Positions 8,334 to 17,081 of a stretch of DNA of 64,000 bases are shown one piece after another (position 1 is the stretch's first letter; every line of letters begins with the position of its first letter). A program made the position numbers and the translations under genes. The stretch covers positions 124,001 to 188,000 of the forward strand of contig NZ_NPKQ01000010.1 in NCBI RefSeq assembly GCF_008329525.1, written 5' to 3'. The stretch is from Tardiphaga sp. P9-11 (GTDB lineage Bacteria; Pseudomonadota; Alphaproteobacteria; Rhizobiales; Xanthobacteraceae). A model generated the notes under the pieces. It ran no database searches. It had not been told where the DNA came from and worked only from the letters and a program-made list of their open reading frames with translations.

Positions 8334-8361
8334 GGGTGCAGCCTGGCTGCGCCCGTTTCTC
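8334..8361 (+). terminator. Hairpin after the LivK-type gene
   Basis: 9-bp stem GGGTGCAGC / GCTGCGCCC (one G-U pair) with loop CTG, followed by GTTTCTC. It may reduce read-through into the dehydrogenase gene, giving higher binding-protein levels, rather than fully ending the operon. Confidence 0.55.
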
Positions 8362-8395
8362 GATCTCTATTGGAATGAACACGAAGGAATACGGC

Positions 8396-9283
8396 ATGGT
8401 GACTGCCATTGGTTTTATCGGTCTGGGCGTAATGGGCGAGCCGATGTGCCGCAATCTGGCCCGCAAGTCGGGCGTGCCGGTGTTCGGCTTCGATCGCGCC
8501 GACGCGCCGCTGCTGCGGCTCGCGGAAGCGGGCGTCAAGCGCGCAAATTCACTGGCCGAACTGGCTGGGCAATGCGACGTCATCTTCATGGCGCTGCCGA
8601 GCGGCAAACATGTCGCTGCCGTGTGCGACGGCGATGACGGTCTGCTCGCGCATGCCGATGCGCGCCATACCATCGTCGATCTCGGCACCTCGCCGGTCGA
8701 GGCCAGCCGTGAACTCGCCAAGCGCTTCGCCGCCAAGGGCGCAGCCTATGCCGACGCGCCAATCGCGCGGACCCGTCAAGCGGCCGAAGAAGGCACGCTG
8801 AGCGTCATGGTCGGTGCCGATGCCGCCATCTTCGCGAAACTGCAGCCACTGATCGCGACCTTTGCCACCGACATCACCCATTGCGGCGATATCGGCGCTG
8901 GCCAGGTGGTCAAGATCCTCAACAACATGGTGCTGATGGAGACCGTCGTCGCGCTGGGCGAGGCGCTGGAGACGGCGAAGCGCGCCGGCCTCGATCCCAA
9001 ACTGGTGTTCGAGACGCTGGCCAAGGGCTCGGCCGACAGTTTCGCGCTGCGCAACCATGGCATGAAGGCGATGCTGGCCGACATCTTCCCCGAGCGCGCC
9101 TTCTCCACTGAATATGCCCGCAAGGACATCTCCTATGCGCTCGATCTCGCCAGATCCGTGAACGTCAAGCTGCAGGGCGCGGAACTTGCCGACAAGCTCC
9201 TCGGCGAGGCGATTGACGCCGGTGACGGCGACCTCTACTGGCCGGTGATCGCGCGCGTCATCAAGGCATCGCGCCCGGCCTGA
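8396..9283 (+). CDS. 3-hydroxyisobutyrate dehydrogenase-family oxidoreductase
   Basis: 295-aa beta-hydroxyacid dehydrogenase. The N-terminal Rossmann motif GFIGLGVMGEPM is followed by the catalytic lysine in GAGQVVKILNNM and the C-terminal helical domain. The ATG at 8396 has AAGGAA 6 nt upstream; an ATG at 8375 is weaker. The substrate-recognition loop reads DAPIARTRQAAEEGTL where most members have DAPVSGG, so the substrate is probably not 3-hydroxyisobutyrate; an xRT loop occurs in sulfolactaldehyde-type reductases. Its place beside a hydrolase and an IclR regulator suggests oxidation or reduction of a small hydroxyacid or semialdehyde. Confidence 0.88.
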   Translation: MVTAIGFIGLGVMGEPMCRNLARKSGVPVFGFDRADAPLLRLAEAGVKRANSLAELAGQCDVIFMALPSGKHVAAVCDGDDGLLAHADARHTIVDLGTSPVEASRELAKRFAAKGAAYADAPIARTRQAAEEGTLSVMVGADAAIFAKLQPLIATFATDITHCGDIGAGQVVKILNNMVLMETVVALGEALETAKRAGLDPKLVFETLAKGSADSFALRNHGMKAMLADIFPERAFSTEYARKDISYALDLARSVNVKLQGAELADKLLGEAIDAGDGDLYWPVIARVIKASRPA

Positions 9284-9295
9284 TCGGGGAATTCC

Positions 9296-10048
9296 ATGAA
9301 GAAGCCCGCGACCAAACCTGCAACGATAGATGTCCCGGTGCGTGAAGCCGGCGAGGGCGTCGCCGCCGTCGAGCGGGCTTTGTCCATCGTCGCGGCGCTG
9401 GAAACTGCCGACCAGCCGATGACGCTGGCCGAGCTCGCTGTTCGTACCGGCTTCTACAAGAGCACCATCCTGCGGCTGCTGGGTTCGCTGATCCCGACCG
9501 GCTATGTGACACGGCTGCCGGACGGCAGCTACGATCTCGGCCCCACGGCGTTCCGACTCGGCGTCGCCTTCACCCGCAAGAATGCGCTCGGGCATCACGT
9601 GATGCCGGCGCTGCAGGAGCTGGTCGATCGCGGCACCGAAAGTGCATCGTTCCATGTGCGACAGGATGCGGACAACCGCGTCTGCCTGTTTCGTGTCAAT
9701 TCGCGCCATGCGACGCTGGATCGCGTCGAGGCCGGCCACAGCTACGCGCTACTGCGTGGCGCCGCCGGTCACATTATCCTCGCTTACGATGGCAGCACGG
9801 GTCCTCGTTACGACGCCATCCGCACGGATGGTTTCAATGTCTCGCTCGGCGAGCGCGATCCGAGCTGCGCCGCGGTGGCGGCGCCGGTGTTCGGTCCGCG
9901 TGGCATGCTGGTCGGTGTGATCTCGCTGTCGGGGCCGCGCGAGCGTTTCGGCGAGGTGGAGATTGCGGAAATGAAGCGTGTGCTCGGCCCTGTGGCCGAG
10001 AAGCTTACAATCAATCTGGGTGGCGAATGGCCGGTTTATCGACGCTGA
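9296..10048 (+). CDS. IclR-family transcriptional regulator
   Basis: 250-aa regulator with an N-terminal winged HTH (about residues 22-80: AVERALSIVAALETADQPMT, the STILRLLGSL recognition helix and LPDGSYDLGP wing) and a C-terminal effector-binding domain (residues 95-245) containing GTESASFHVRQD and VAAPVFGPRGMLVGVISLSGP. GGGGAA precedes the ATG. IclR proteins usually control adjacent catabolic genes. The likely targets are the tctC-to-dehydrogenase operon and tcuAB, perhaps through the dyads at 4678-4708. Confidence 0.92.
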   Translation: MKKPATKPATIDVPVREAGEGVAAVERALSIVAALETADQPMTLAELAVRTGFYKSTILRLLGSLIPTGYVTRLPDGSYDLGPTAFRLGVAFTRKNALGHHVMPALQELVDRGTESASFHVRQDADNRVCLFRVNSRHATLDRVEAGHSYALLRGAAGHIILAYDGSTGPRYDAIRTDGFNVSLGERDPSCAAVAAPVFGPRGMLVGVISLSGPRERFGEVEIAEMKRVLGPVAEKLTINLGGEWPVYRR

Positions 10049-10092
10049 CAATTTTGCGCGCGGCCCGAAGCTGCACAGGAACGGCCTGATCC

Positions 10093-11541
10093 ATGGCGAC
10101 GACTTTATTCATGCCGGACGTGCTCGTGATCGGCGGCGGCAATGCGGCCTTGTGTTCGGCGCTGATGGCGCGCGAGGCCGGTGCGTCGGTGCTGATGCTG
10201 GAATCGGCGCCGAAGGAATGGCGCGGCGGCAATTCCATGCATGTACGCAATCTGCGCTGCATGCATGAAGAACCGCAGGACGTGCTGGTCGAAGCCTATC
10301 CGGAAGAAGAGTACTGGCAGGACCTGTTGAAGGTCACAGGTGGACTGACCGACGAACCGTTGGCGCGCATGGTGATCCGCCATTCCTCGCGCTGCCGGCC
10401 ATGGATGCGCAAGCATGGCGTGCACTTCCAGCCGCCTTTGTCCGGCGCATTGCATGTGGCGCGCACCAATGCGTTCTTCATGGGTGGCGGCAAGGCGCTG
10501 GTGAATGCGTATTATCGTAGCGCCGAGGCGCTCGGCGTCGAGATTCGTTACGACTCGCCTGTGAAGAGCCTGGAGCTGAAGGATGGCGAGTTCGTTGCCG
10601 CAATCACCGAGAGTGGCGAGCGTATCACCGCCAAAAGCTGCGTGCTCGGCTGCGGCGGCTTCGAAAGCAATTTGGAATGGCAGCGTGAAGCCTGGGGCCA
10701 GAACGAGCGCGGTGAATGGACCGCGGAAAACTTCCTGATCCGCGGCACGCGTTTCAATCAGGGCGTTCTCCTGAAGTTCATGATCGATGCCGGCGCCGAC
10801 ACGATCGGTGATCCTACCCAGGCACATTGCGTCGCCATCGATGCGCGCGCGCCGCTGTATGATGGCGGCATCTGCACGCGCATCGATTGCGTCTCGCTCG
10901 GCGTCGTCGTCAATCGCGAGGCCAAGCGCTTCTACGACGAAGGCGAGGATTTCTGGCCGAAGCGCTATGCGATCTGGGGCCGTCTCGTCGCGCAGCAGCC
11001 GGGCCAGACCGCATGGTCGATCATCGACCAGAAGGCGATCGGCCGTTTCATGCCGCCGGTGTTCGACGGCACCAAGGCGAATACGCTGGAAGAGCTGGCG
11101 GTGAAGATCGGCGTCGATCCCGCGACCTTCATGGATACGCTGAACGCCTATAACGCGGCGTGCCAGCCCGGCATCTTCGATCACACCGCGCTCGACGATT
11201 GCCGCACCGATGGTGTGACGCCTGCCAAGACGCATTGGGCACGCGTGATCGATACCGCGCCATTCTATGCCTATCCGCTCAAGCCCGGCATCACTTTCAC
11301 CTATCTGGGCATGAAGACCGATGCGACGGGGGCTTGCCGCTTTAACGAAGTGCCGAGCACCAACTTGTTCGCTGCCGGCGAGATGGTCGCCGGCAATGTG
11401 CTCGGCAAGGGCTACACCGCTGGCGTCGGCATGAGCATCGGCACGGCGTTCGGCCGCATCGCCGGCGTCAATGCGGCGGCGAGCACCGGTCATCGCCATC
11501 CGACATTCCACGAGGAGCTCAGCTATGCCGCCGGTCACTGA
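10093..11541 (+). CDS. tcuA: FAD-dependent tricarballylate dehydrogenase TcuA
   Basis: 482-aa flavoprotein of the fumarate reductase/succinate dehydrogenase flavoprotein type. It has an N-terminal FAD-binding [39 protein letters not shown], and C-terminal [15 protein letters not shown] and [21 protein letters not shown]. TcuA oxidises tricarballylate to cis-aconitate in Salmonella, with TcuB reoxidising the flavin. The tcuB homologue overlaps its end by 17 bp, supporting the call. No tcuC permease is seen; uptake may use the upstream TctC-type protein. A related tricarboxylate substrate is possible. Confidence 0.88.
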   Translation: MATTLFMPDVLVIGGGNAALCSALMAREAGASVLMLESAPKEWRGGNSMHVRNLRCMHEEPQDVLVEAYPEEEYWQDLLKVTGGLTDEPLARMVIRHSSRCRPWMRKHGVHFQPPLSGALHVARTNAFFMGGGKALVNAYYRSAEALGVEIRYDSPVKSLELKDGEFVAAITESGERITAKSCVLGCGGFESNLEWQREAWGQNERGEWTAENFLIRGTRFNQGVLLKFMIDAGADTIGDPTQAHCVAIDARAPLYDGGICTRIDCVSLGVVVNREAKRFYDEGEDFWPKRYAIWGRLVAQQPGQTAWSIIDQKAIGRFMPPVFDGTKANTLEELAVKIGVDPATFMDTLNAYNAACQPGIFDHTALDDCRTDGVTPAKTHWARVIDTAPFYAYPLKPGITFTYLGMKTDATGACRFNEVPSTNLFAAGEMVAGNVLGKGYTAGVGMSIGTAFGRIAGVNAAASTGHRHPTFHEELSYAAGH

Positions 11542-12736
11542 TCTGGAAGCGCCCGTCGTCGGCGGCGCCTGCGAAGCTGGCGTGAATTTCGCCGACGCAC
11601 TGACCGCGGGCGAGGCCGAGATCGCGCGCATCATGCAGATCTGCAACGCCTGCCGTTATTGCGAAGGCTTTTGCGCGGTATTTCCGGCGATGACGCGTCG
11701 GCTCGAATTCAACAAGGCCGATACGCATTATCTCGCCAATCTCTGCCACAACTGCGGCTCATGTCTTTATGCCTGCCAGTATGCGCCGCCGCATGAATTC
11801 GCGGTCAATGTCCCGCAGGCGATGGCCAGGGTGCGTGTCCGCACCTATCAGGATTATACGTGGCCGCTCGCCTTCGGTCGGCTCTACGAGCGCGCTGGGC
11901 TTACGGTGGCCTTGGCGCTGTCTGGCGGCCTCGCACTGTTTATGATCCTGGCGATCGCGATGAACGGCCGCTTGATCCACGAACCGCTGGCGGGGGATTT
12001 CTACGTGATTTTCCCGCACAACTTCCTGGCGTTGCTGTTCGGCGTCGTGTTCCTGTTCGCGATGCTGGCGCTGGCCGTTGGTGTCGTCAAATTCTGGCGC
12101 GAGGTCTCGCCGACCAGGGACGGCAATCTTGCCGACATCAAAGCGGCGGCGCAGGCACGCGTACCTGCGGTTGCCGAAGCCGTCACTGACGTCGCGCGCT
12201 TGCGCTATCTCGGCGGCGGCCATGGTGACGGCTGCAACGAGGGCGACGATGCCTTCACGCTGTGGCGCCGACGCTTCCACCACTTCACGCTCTACGGCTT
12301 CTTGCTCTGCTTCGCGGCGACCTGCGTGGCGACGCTGTATCACTATCTGTGGAATCTCTACGCGCCCTATGGGTTCAGCAGTGCGCCAGTTATTCTCGGC
12401 TCGCTCGGTGGCATCGGCCTCATCATCGGCCCGATCGGCCTACTGTGGCTGAATCTCAAGCGCGACGCGTTGCGCGCCGACGTCAAGCAGAATGCCATGG
12501 ATCGCGGCTTCATCATGCTGCTGCTGCTGGTCAGTGCCACCGGCTTCGCGCTTCTTCTGCTGCGCGACACCCGGTTCATGGCGCTTTGGCTCGCGATCCA
12601 TCTCGGCACTGTGATGGCGCTGTTCCTGACGCTGCCTTACGGCAAATTTGCCCACGGCATCTTCCGCTCCGCAGCCCTGCTCAAGTTCAACATCGAGAAG
12701 CGGATGCCGAACCGGCTGGGGCTTGGGGGAGAGTAG
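11525..12736 (+). CDS. tcuB: Tricarballylate utilisation protein TcuB (Fe-S/heme electron transfer)
   Basis: 403-aa protein. Two cysteine clusters for 4Fe-4S centres lie near the N-terminus ([15 protein letters not shown] and [18 protein letters not shown]), followed by about six membrane segments from residue ~115 with histidines suited to heme b ([18 protein letters not shown]). It passes electrons from TcuA to the quinone pool. The ATG at 11525 follows GAGGAGCT and lies inside the end of tcuA, so translation is coupled. Confidence 0.9.
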   Translation: MPPVTDLEAPVVGGACEAGVNFADALTAGEAEIARIMQICNACRYCEGFCAVFPAMTRRLEFNKADTHYLANLCHNCGSCLYACQYAPPHEFAVNVPQAMARVRVRTYQDYTWPLAFGRLYERAGLTVALALSGGLALFMILAIAMNGRLIHEPLAGDFYVIFPHNFLALLFGVVFLFAMLALAVGVVKFWREVSPTRDGNLADIKAAAQARVPAVAEAVTDVARLRYLGGGHGDGCNEGDDAFTLWRRRFHHFTLYGFLLCFAATCVATLYHYLWNLYAPYGFSSAPVILGSLGGIGLIIGPIGLLWLNLKRDALRADVKQNAMDRGFIMLLLLVSATGFALLLLRDTRFMALWLAIHLGTVMALFLTLPYGKFAHGIFRSAALLKFNIEKRMPNRLGLGGE

Positions 12737-12945
12737 GCGGATAAATCATTGTGCCGCTCTTGCGAAGACCTACCGCTCATGGAGCGATAGTCATTCTGCA
12801 TCGCGCTCCGCGATCTGGTGGAATTATGTTTCCTCTTTTTCAGCGTCCGTAGAACTTCCTCCTTAAATTATGCGTCAACTGGACCGCTTTAGAAACTGCC
12901 AGTAGTAATTCGGCAATATCATCTCAAAATCGTTCGGATCATTCA

Positions 12946-13995
12946 ATGTTTGCGCTCCCGGTTGTCGCGGGTTTTGCGATTGGTGCCGTTTTCGGCGTGG
13001 TCGGTCTGCTGAGCGGTTTTTGCCTCATGAGCAGCTTGCGCGACTGGTGGGCGCATGACGACGGACGCAAGATCCGGAGTTACGCGCTGGCGGTTGCCGT
13101 GGCGGTTATTGGTACGCAGTTCCTTGCCGGTGCGGGCGTGGTCGAGATCGCCAAGTCGCTGTATCTGCAGCCGTCATTCTCGGCGCCTTTGATTTTTGTC
13201 GGCGGGATTCTGTTCGGCCTCGGTATGGTGCTGTCGAACGGCTGCGCGTCGCGCGCGCTGGTGTTGCTCGGCAAAGGCAATCTGCGGTCGCTGGTGGTGA
13301 TCGCGATCATCGGCGTCACCGCGCAGATGACGCTGAAGGGCTTGCTGGCGCCGATGCGACTGTCGATCCTGCAATGGACGCAGATCACGCCCGGGGCGAA
13401 TTCACTTCCTTCGCTGTTCGGTACGCTCGGCCTGCCTGACGCAACGGCGCGGGTGGCTGCAACTTTGATCGTCGGCGGTGCACTGTTCGTGTTCGCGTTG
13501 TCGCATCGTGCGTTCCTCCGTTCGTGGGGGCAGCTCGCGGCGGGACTTGTGATGGGCCTGCTGGTGATTGCCGGCTGGCTGGCGACCGGCTGGCTCGGTG
13601 CCGACGAATTCGATCCGATCCCGGTGGCGTCGCTCACCTTCGTGTCGCCTGCGGCCGACACCCTGCAATTCATGATGCTCTCGACCGGCATGACGCTGAA
13701 TTTCGGCATTGCGCTGGTGGCCGGTGTTTTCATCGGCAGTCTTTTCACGGCCTTGCTGACCGGACGCTTCGAGCTCGAGGGCTACACGTCGGCACGCCAT
13801 ACCGGTCGCTCGATGGCTGGCGCCGCGTTGATGGGGATCGGCGGTGCGATGGCCTATGGCTGTTCGATCGGGCAGGGTCTGACAGGCGTGTCCACGCTTG
13901 CGCTGCCATCCTTTGTCGCGGCTGCGGGGATCTTTGCAGGCGCGGCCATCGCGATCCGCGGCCCGGCGCTGCGTCCGGCTTTTGCGGCGCAATAA
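12946..13995 (+). CDS. YeeE/YedE-family sulfur transporter, copy 1
   Basis: 349-aa membrane protein with about ten hydrophobic segments. It has the three conserved cysteine motifs of the YeeE (TsuA) thiosulfate-uptake family: SGFCLMSSLRDWW (N-terminal), LSNGCASRALVLLGKGNLRSL (middle) and AYGCSIGQGLTGVSTLAL (C-terminal). Known members move thiosulfate or sulfur equivalents across the inner membrane by relay between these cysteines. It stands before two exported DsrE genes, with a second YeeE-type gene convergent at 15042. The Shine-Dalgarno is weak. Confidence 0.88.
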   Translation: MFALPVVAGFAIGAVFGVVGLLSGFCLMSSLRDWWAHDDGRKIRSYALAVAVAVIGTQFLAGAGVVEIAKSLYLQPSFSAPLIFVGGILFGLGMVLSNGCASRALVLLGKGNLRSLVVIAIIGVTAQMTLKGLLAPMRLSILQWTQITPGANSLPSLFGTLGLPDATARVAATLIVGGALFVFALSHRAFLRSWGQLAAGLVMGLLVIAGWLATGWLGADEFDPIPVASLTFVSPAADTLQFMMLSTGMTLNFGIALVAGVFIGSLFTALLTGRFELEGYTSARHTGRSMAGAALMGIGGAMAYGCSIGQGLTGVSTLALPSFVAAAGIFAGAAIAIRGPALRPAFAAQ

Positions 13996-14094
13996 ATCCC
14001 CCAAGAAATCCGGTAGGTCCGCTTCGTTAGTTTGATTGCGCCAACGAAGAGCGATTGCTAATCAATTCTCTGATGGTCAGAGGTTTTGTGCGCA

Positions 14095-14568
14095 ATGAAC
14101 AGGCGAGGGTTGATTGTCTGCCTGTCGGTCCTTTTACTGGGATCGTTTGCGATGGCGCCGCTCGCTGCGCAGACGCGGCCTGCGAAGGCGGACGCCGCGC
14201 CGGACAAGCCGTTCGCCGAGCATTTCATCGCGTTGCAACTCTCCGACTCCGATCCGAAGAAAGAACGCCTCGTTCTCAGCGTCGCCAGCAATTTGTTGAA
14301 GGCCTATGGCCCGGACAAGGTTGCCGTCGAAGTCGTCACCTTCGGCCCTGGCATCGATCTGCTGCGAGATACCAACGAATATCGCGCGCTAGTCGATAGT
14401 CTGGTGAGCCAGGGCGTGCGCTTCAGCGTGTGCGGCAATACGCTGGACACGATCGAGCGCGACACCGGCAGGCGCCCGGCGATCAATCCTCATGCGGTCG
14501 AAGTGCAGGTCGGCGTCGGCCATTTGCTCGATCTGGCCGAACGTGGTTTCACCATAGTGCGTCCTTGA
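14095..14568 (+). CDS. Exported DsrE-family protein, copy 1
   Basis: 157-aa protein with an N-terminal signal peptide (RRGLIVCLSVLLLGSFAMAPLAA) and a DsrE-like domain containing KVAVEVVTFGPGIDLLRD and the conserved cysteine in VRFSVCGNTLD. DsrE-type cysteines carry persulfide sulfur, usually in the cytoplasm; here the signal peptide places the domain in the periplasm. An ATG three codons upstream (14086) is an alternative start. The next gene, 14 bp downstream, is a paralogue, suggesting a homo- or hetero-oligomeric sulfur carrier serving the adjacent YeeE-type transporters or Sox. Confidence 0.82.
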   Translation: MNRRGLIVCLSVLLLGSFAMAPLAAQTRPAKADAAPDKPFAEHFIALQLSDSDPKKERLVLSVASNLLKAYGPDKVAVEVVTFGPGIDLLRDTNEYRALVDSLVSQGVRFSVCGNTLDTIERDTGRRPAINPHAVEVQVGVGHLLDLAERGFTIVRP

Positions 14569-14582
14569 AGGGGAGTTTTGAG

Positions 14583-15035
14583 ATGCAATCCATGTTGAGG
14601 TCGATTGCCGGTGCGGTCCTATTGGCGCTGATCGCCTCAGTCGGCCATGCCGCGGACGTGAAGCAGCATCGCGTCGCCATTCAGGTCAATCAGAACGATC
14701 CAGTTCTGATGAATCTAGCGCTGAACAACGCGACCAATGTCATGGAGTTCTACAAGGCGAAGAATGAGGACGTTCAGATCGAGATCGTCACCTATGGCCC
14801 GGGCCTGCATATGCTGCGCGAGGATACATCCCCGGTGAAGGATCGCATCAAGCAGATCGTCGATGCGAGCTTCCCGTCCAGCGTCAAATTCATCGCCTGC
14901 GGAAATACCAAAGAAGGCATGGAGAAGCGCGAGGGTAAGGCGATCAGCGTCGTATCCGAAGCGACCGTGGTGCCATCGGGAGCGGTCAGGCTGATCGAAT
15001 TGCAGGAAGCCGGTTGGAGCTACCTCAAGCCTTGA
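14583..15035 (+). CDS. Exported DsrE-family protein, copy 2
   Basis: 150-aa paralogue of the preceding gene. It has a signal peptide ending near VGHA-ADV, then a DsrE domain with VQIEIVTYGPGLHMLRED and the single conserved cysteine in VKFIACGNTKEG. GGGGAG lies 7 nt before the ATG. Its 3' end is 6 bp from the convergent second YeeE/YedE gene. Proposed role: periplasmic carrier of sulfane sulfur with copy 1. Biochemical function is inferred from the family. Confidence 0.85.
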   Translation: MQSMLRSIAGAVLLALIASVGHAADVKQHRVAIQVNQNDPVLMNLALNNATNVMEFYKAKNEDVQIEIVTYGPGLHMLREDTSPVKDRIKQIVDASFPSSVKFIACGNTKEGMEKREGKAISVVSEATVVPSGAVRLIELQEAGWSYLKP

Positions 15036-15041
15036 GTTTGA

Positions 15042-16151
15042 TCACTTCGACGGCGGCGCCTTCCGCGCCAGCAGCATCCAGTTGCGCTGGATGAGGTCGC
15101 GCGGTGAGCCATCGACCAGGATTGCAATGCCGATGCGCGCGCCGAGCACCATGCCGCCGACGGCGATTGGCCAGGACAGCGCCAGCATCGATCCCGCGGT
15201 GATGCCCTGACCGATGGTGCAGCCGCCGGCCAGAATGCCGCCGACACCCATCAGGCACGCGCCGATAAGATGACGGCGCATTTCGTGATCGTCGTCGAAG
15301 GCTTCCCAGCGCAGTTCGGCCGCGAACCACGCTGCAGCCCATGCACCGGCAATGACGCCGAACACGCTGCCGACGCCGAAATCGGCGAAGTTCGCGACAT
15401 TGAGAACCCCGGCGTACAGTGCTTTTCCGATGGTCGACACGAATGTCAGGCTTTGCGGGCGGGGCGGGCCAGCGAAGTCGTCGTTCAGTCCGACCGTGAC
15501 GATCCAGCCGGCAATCGTGAGCAATCCGAGTGCGAGGCCGGCAGTGAGCAGGCGCGGTGCGCGGCGCAGGCGTTTGTCGCTGAGTGCCAGCCAACAGAGA
15601 CCACTGCCGACAATGATGGCGAGCGGCACGCGCAGATCGCGGCCGGTCGCTTGCGTCAGCAGCGATGCAAAGTCGGACCGTATGCCGTCCGGCATGCGGA
15701 TCGCTAGCTGCTCAAGCACGCCAATGCGAAGATCGGCGAACAATCCGCGCAGCGTCGCGTAAGCCGTTGCGCCCAACACGAGGATCACGATCAGGCTCCT
15801 GAGATCGCCGGTGCCCAGCCGGACCAGCGATCCGAAGCCGCAGGTACCGACCATCGCCATCCCCGTACCGAACAGGATGCTGCCGATCACGATGGCAACG
15901 AAGGGCAGTGCCGTCGGGACGTATGTGGTGTTTTCCGGAGCGAGAAAGCCAGAGACGATCAAAGCCTGGGTGCCGAGGATGGCGACGCCGAGCGACAGTC
16001 CAAAAATCTTCAGGCGGCGATGATCACCGCCCATCAACGCATCTTCGATCGCGCCAAATGTGCAAAGGCGCGCGCGTCGCACGGCGAATCCTGCGGCGGC
16101 GCCGATGGCAAAGCCAGCCAGCGCCGATAACCAGGCAGACATGTTCTGCAT
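15042..16151 (-). CDS. YeeE/YedE-family sulfur transporter, copy 2
   Basis: 369-aa polytopic membrane protein with the family cysteines in RRARLCTFGAIEDALMGGD, MVGTCGFGSLVRLGTGDLRSL and AGGCTIGQGITAGSMLALS. The ATG at 16149-16151 follows GGGAGGAAA; the frame stays open 16 codons further up. It is transcribed with the ArsR-type repressor gene upstream (16221-16598), so it is probably induced when sulfide or persulfide inactivates that repressor. It differs clearly from copy 1, so the two may handle different sulfur species. Confidence 0.9.
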   Translation of the reverse strand: MQNMSAWLSALAGFAIGAAAGFAVRRARLCTFGAIEDALMGGDHRRLKIFGLSLGVAILGTQALIVSGFLAPENTTYVPTALPFVAIVIGSILFGTGMAMVGTCGFGSLVRLGTGDLRSLIVILVLGATAYATLRGLFADLRIGVLEQLAIRMPDGIRSDFASLLTQATGRDLRVPLAIIVGSGLCWLALSDKRLRRAPRLLTAGLALGLLTIAGWIVTVGLNDDFAGPPRPQSLTFVSTIGKALYAGVLNVANFADFGVGSVFGVIAGAWAAAWFAAELRWEAFDDDHEMRRHLIGACLMGVGGILAGGCTIGQGITAGSMLALSWPIAVGGMVLGARIGIAILVDGSPRDLIQRNWMLLARKAPPSK

Positions 16152-16220
16152 GGGTTTCCTCCCGATGTGAGGCGCGCTGGCCTTACGGGCTGCGCGCATT
16201 CGCCTGCCGGTTCGGCGGCG

Positions 16221-16598
16221 TTATTTTTTCTTGGTCGGCGCCGGCGTGGCGCAGAAGATATCGTAGATAACTGAGATGACGCTTCGCACGTCGTCATTGG
16301 CCAGGCTGTAGTAGATCGTCTTGCCGTCGCGGCGGGTGTCCACCATGCCGTCGTAGCGCAGACGCGCGAGTTGCTGGGACACCGCTGACTGCCGCAGCGA
16401 CAGGATGTTCTCCAACTCCGACACTGACCGTTCGCGCTCCGCCAGCAGGCACAGCAAGAGCAGTCGGTTTTCGTGCGAGATCGCTTTCAGGAAATTGCTG
16501 GCCTTGCGGGCCTTGCGCATCAACTGATCGAGTTCGGGCGAATACTCTGCGCCGTCGCGCAATTCGTCTTCGAGTTCGGATGGGATGATCGAGGTCAT
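16221..16598 (-). CDS. ArsR-family repressor of the BigR/SqrR persulfide-sensing type
   Basis: 125-aa winged-helix protein: KAISHENRLLLLCLL, the HTH in SVSELENILSLRQSAVSQQLARLR, and the RRDGKTIYYSLA wing. It has exactly two cysteines, Cys50 and Cys116, 66 residues apart, the spacing I recall for the sensing pair of BigR and SqrR, which form a disulfide or polysulfide bridge and release DNA on sulfide exposure. It has no metal-binding CxC of true ArsR. It sits between a YeeE-type transporter and soxS at the head of the sox genes, and likely represses both. Confidence 0.87.
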   Translation of the reverse strand: MTSIIPSELEDELRDGAEYSPELDQLMRKARKASNFLKAISHENRLLLLCLLAERERSVSELENILSLRQSAVSQQLARLRYDGMVDTRRDGKTIYYSLANDDVRSVISVIYDIFCATPAPTKKK

Positions 16599-16633
16599 GG
16601 TTGCGCGCGTGTCCCGCCAGTAATTGAAGAGCG

Positions 16634-17032
16634 TCAGGAACGGTTGGCTTTGGGCTGTGGGTTCGTCAGTCTGGCAGCATACTTTCCAAGCAGGCCCCAG
16701 AAGGATTCATCATTCATGTAGCCGGTAATGCGGCCGATCTCATGGCCCTCGTTGACGATCAGAAAGGTCGGTGTGAACCGGACAGGCGAGGCAAGCGTGA
16801 AGCCCGGCTCCTTGTCGCGATCCATGTTGATGCGGCGCAGCGGAAGAACCCTGGCTTCGTCGGTCTTGTCATAGACCGGAGCGATTTCGCGATTCCAGCG
16901 CGCGCACCAGACACAGCCATCGCGCTCGAACATCACGAGCTCCGATGCCTCGGCCATGCCCGACGACAGTGCGGCAGCCGCCATCAACAAAATAGCGATC
17001 AACGAGGTTTTCAAAGGCAATTTCTGCATCAT
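16634..17032 (-). CDS. soxS: Periplasmic thioredoxin-like protein SoxS
   Basis: 132-aa exported protein: a signal peptide, then a thioredoxin fold with the redox motif CVWC (Cys40, Cys43) in FERDGCVWCARWNREIAP, the RFTPTFLIV cis-proline region and GYMNDESFWGLL. It matches SoxS, which keeps the SoxY carrier cysteine reduced in Paracoccus. A second ATG immediately follows the first. It is divergent from the ccdA/soxV-type gene that would supply electrons from the cytoplasm. Confidence 0.85.
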   Translation of the reverse strand: MMQKLPLKTSLIAILLMAAAALSSGMAEASELVMFERDGCVWCARWNREIAPVYDKTDEARVLPLRRINMDRDKEPGFTLASPVRFTPTFLIVNEGHEIGRITGYMNDESFWGLLGKYAARLTNPQPKANRS

Positions 17033-17044
17033 ATGTTACACATA
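17032..17044. promoter_or_regulatory. Dyad in the soxS-soxV divergent promoter region
   Basis: Perfect inverted repeat TATGT-TAC-ACATA directly abutting the soxS start, followed by AT-rich DNA to 17065. Only 49 bp separate the two divergent starts, so a regulator here would control both. The BigR/SqrR-like repressor at 16221 is the obvious candidate; binding is inferred. Confidence 0.4.
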
Positions 17045-17081
17045 CACGAATTTGAATATTTATGCTAGAACCGGATCCGCC

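Noticed and set aside
10105-11646. Long minus-strand open frame (over 500 codons) opposite tcuA and the start of tcuB
   Set aside because: It is the mirror of GC-rich coding DNA; its translation has no recognisable motifs while the plus strand encodes a clear TcuA.
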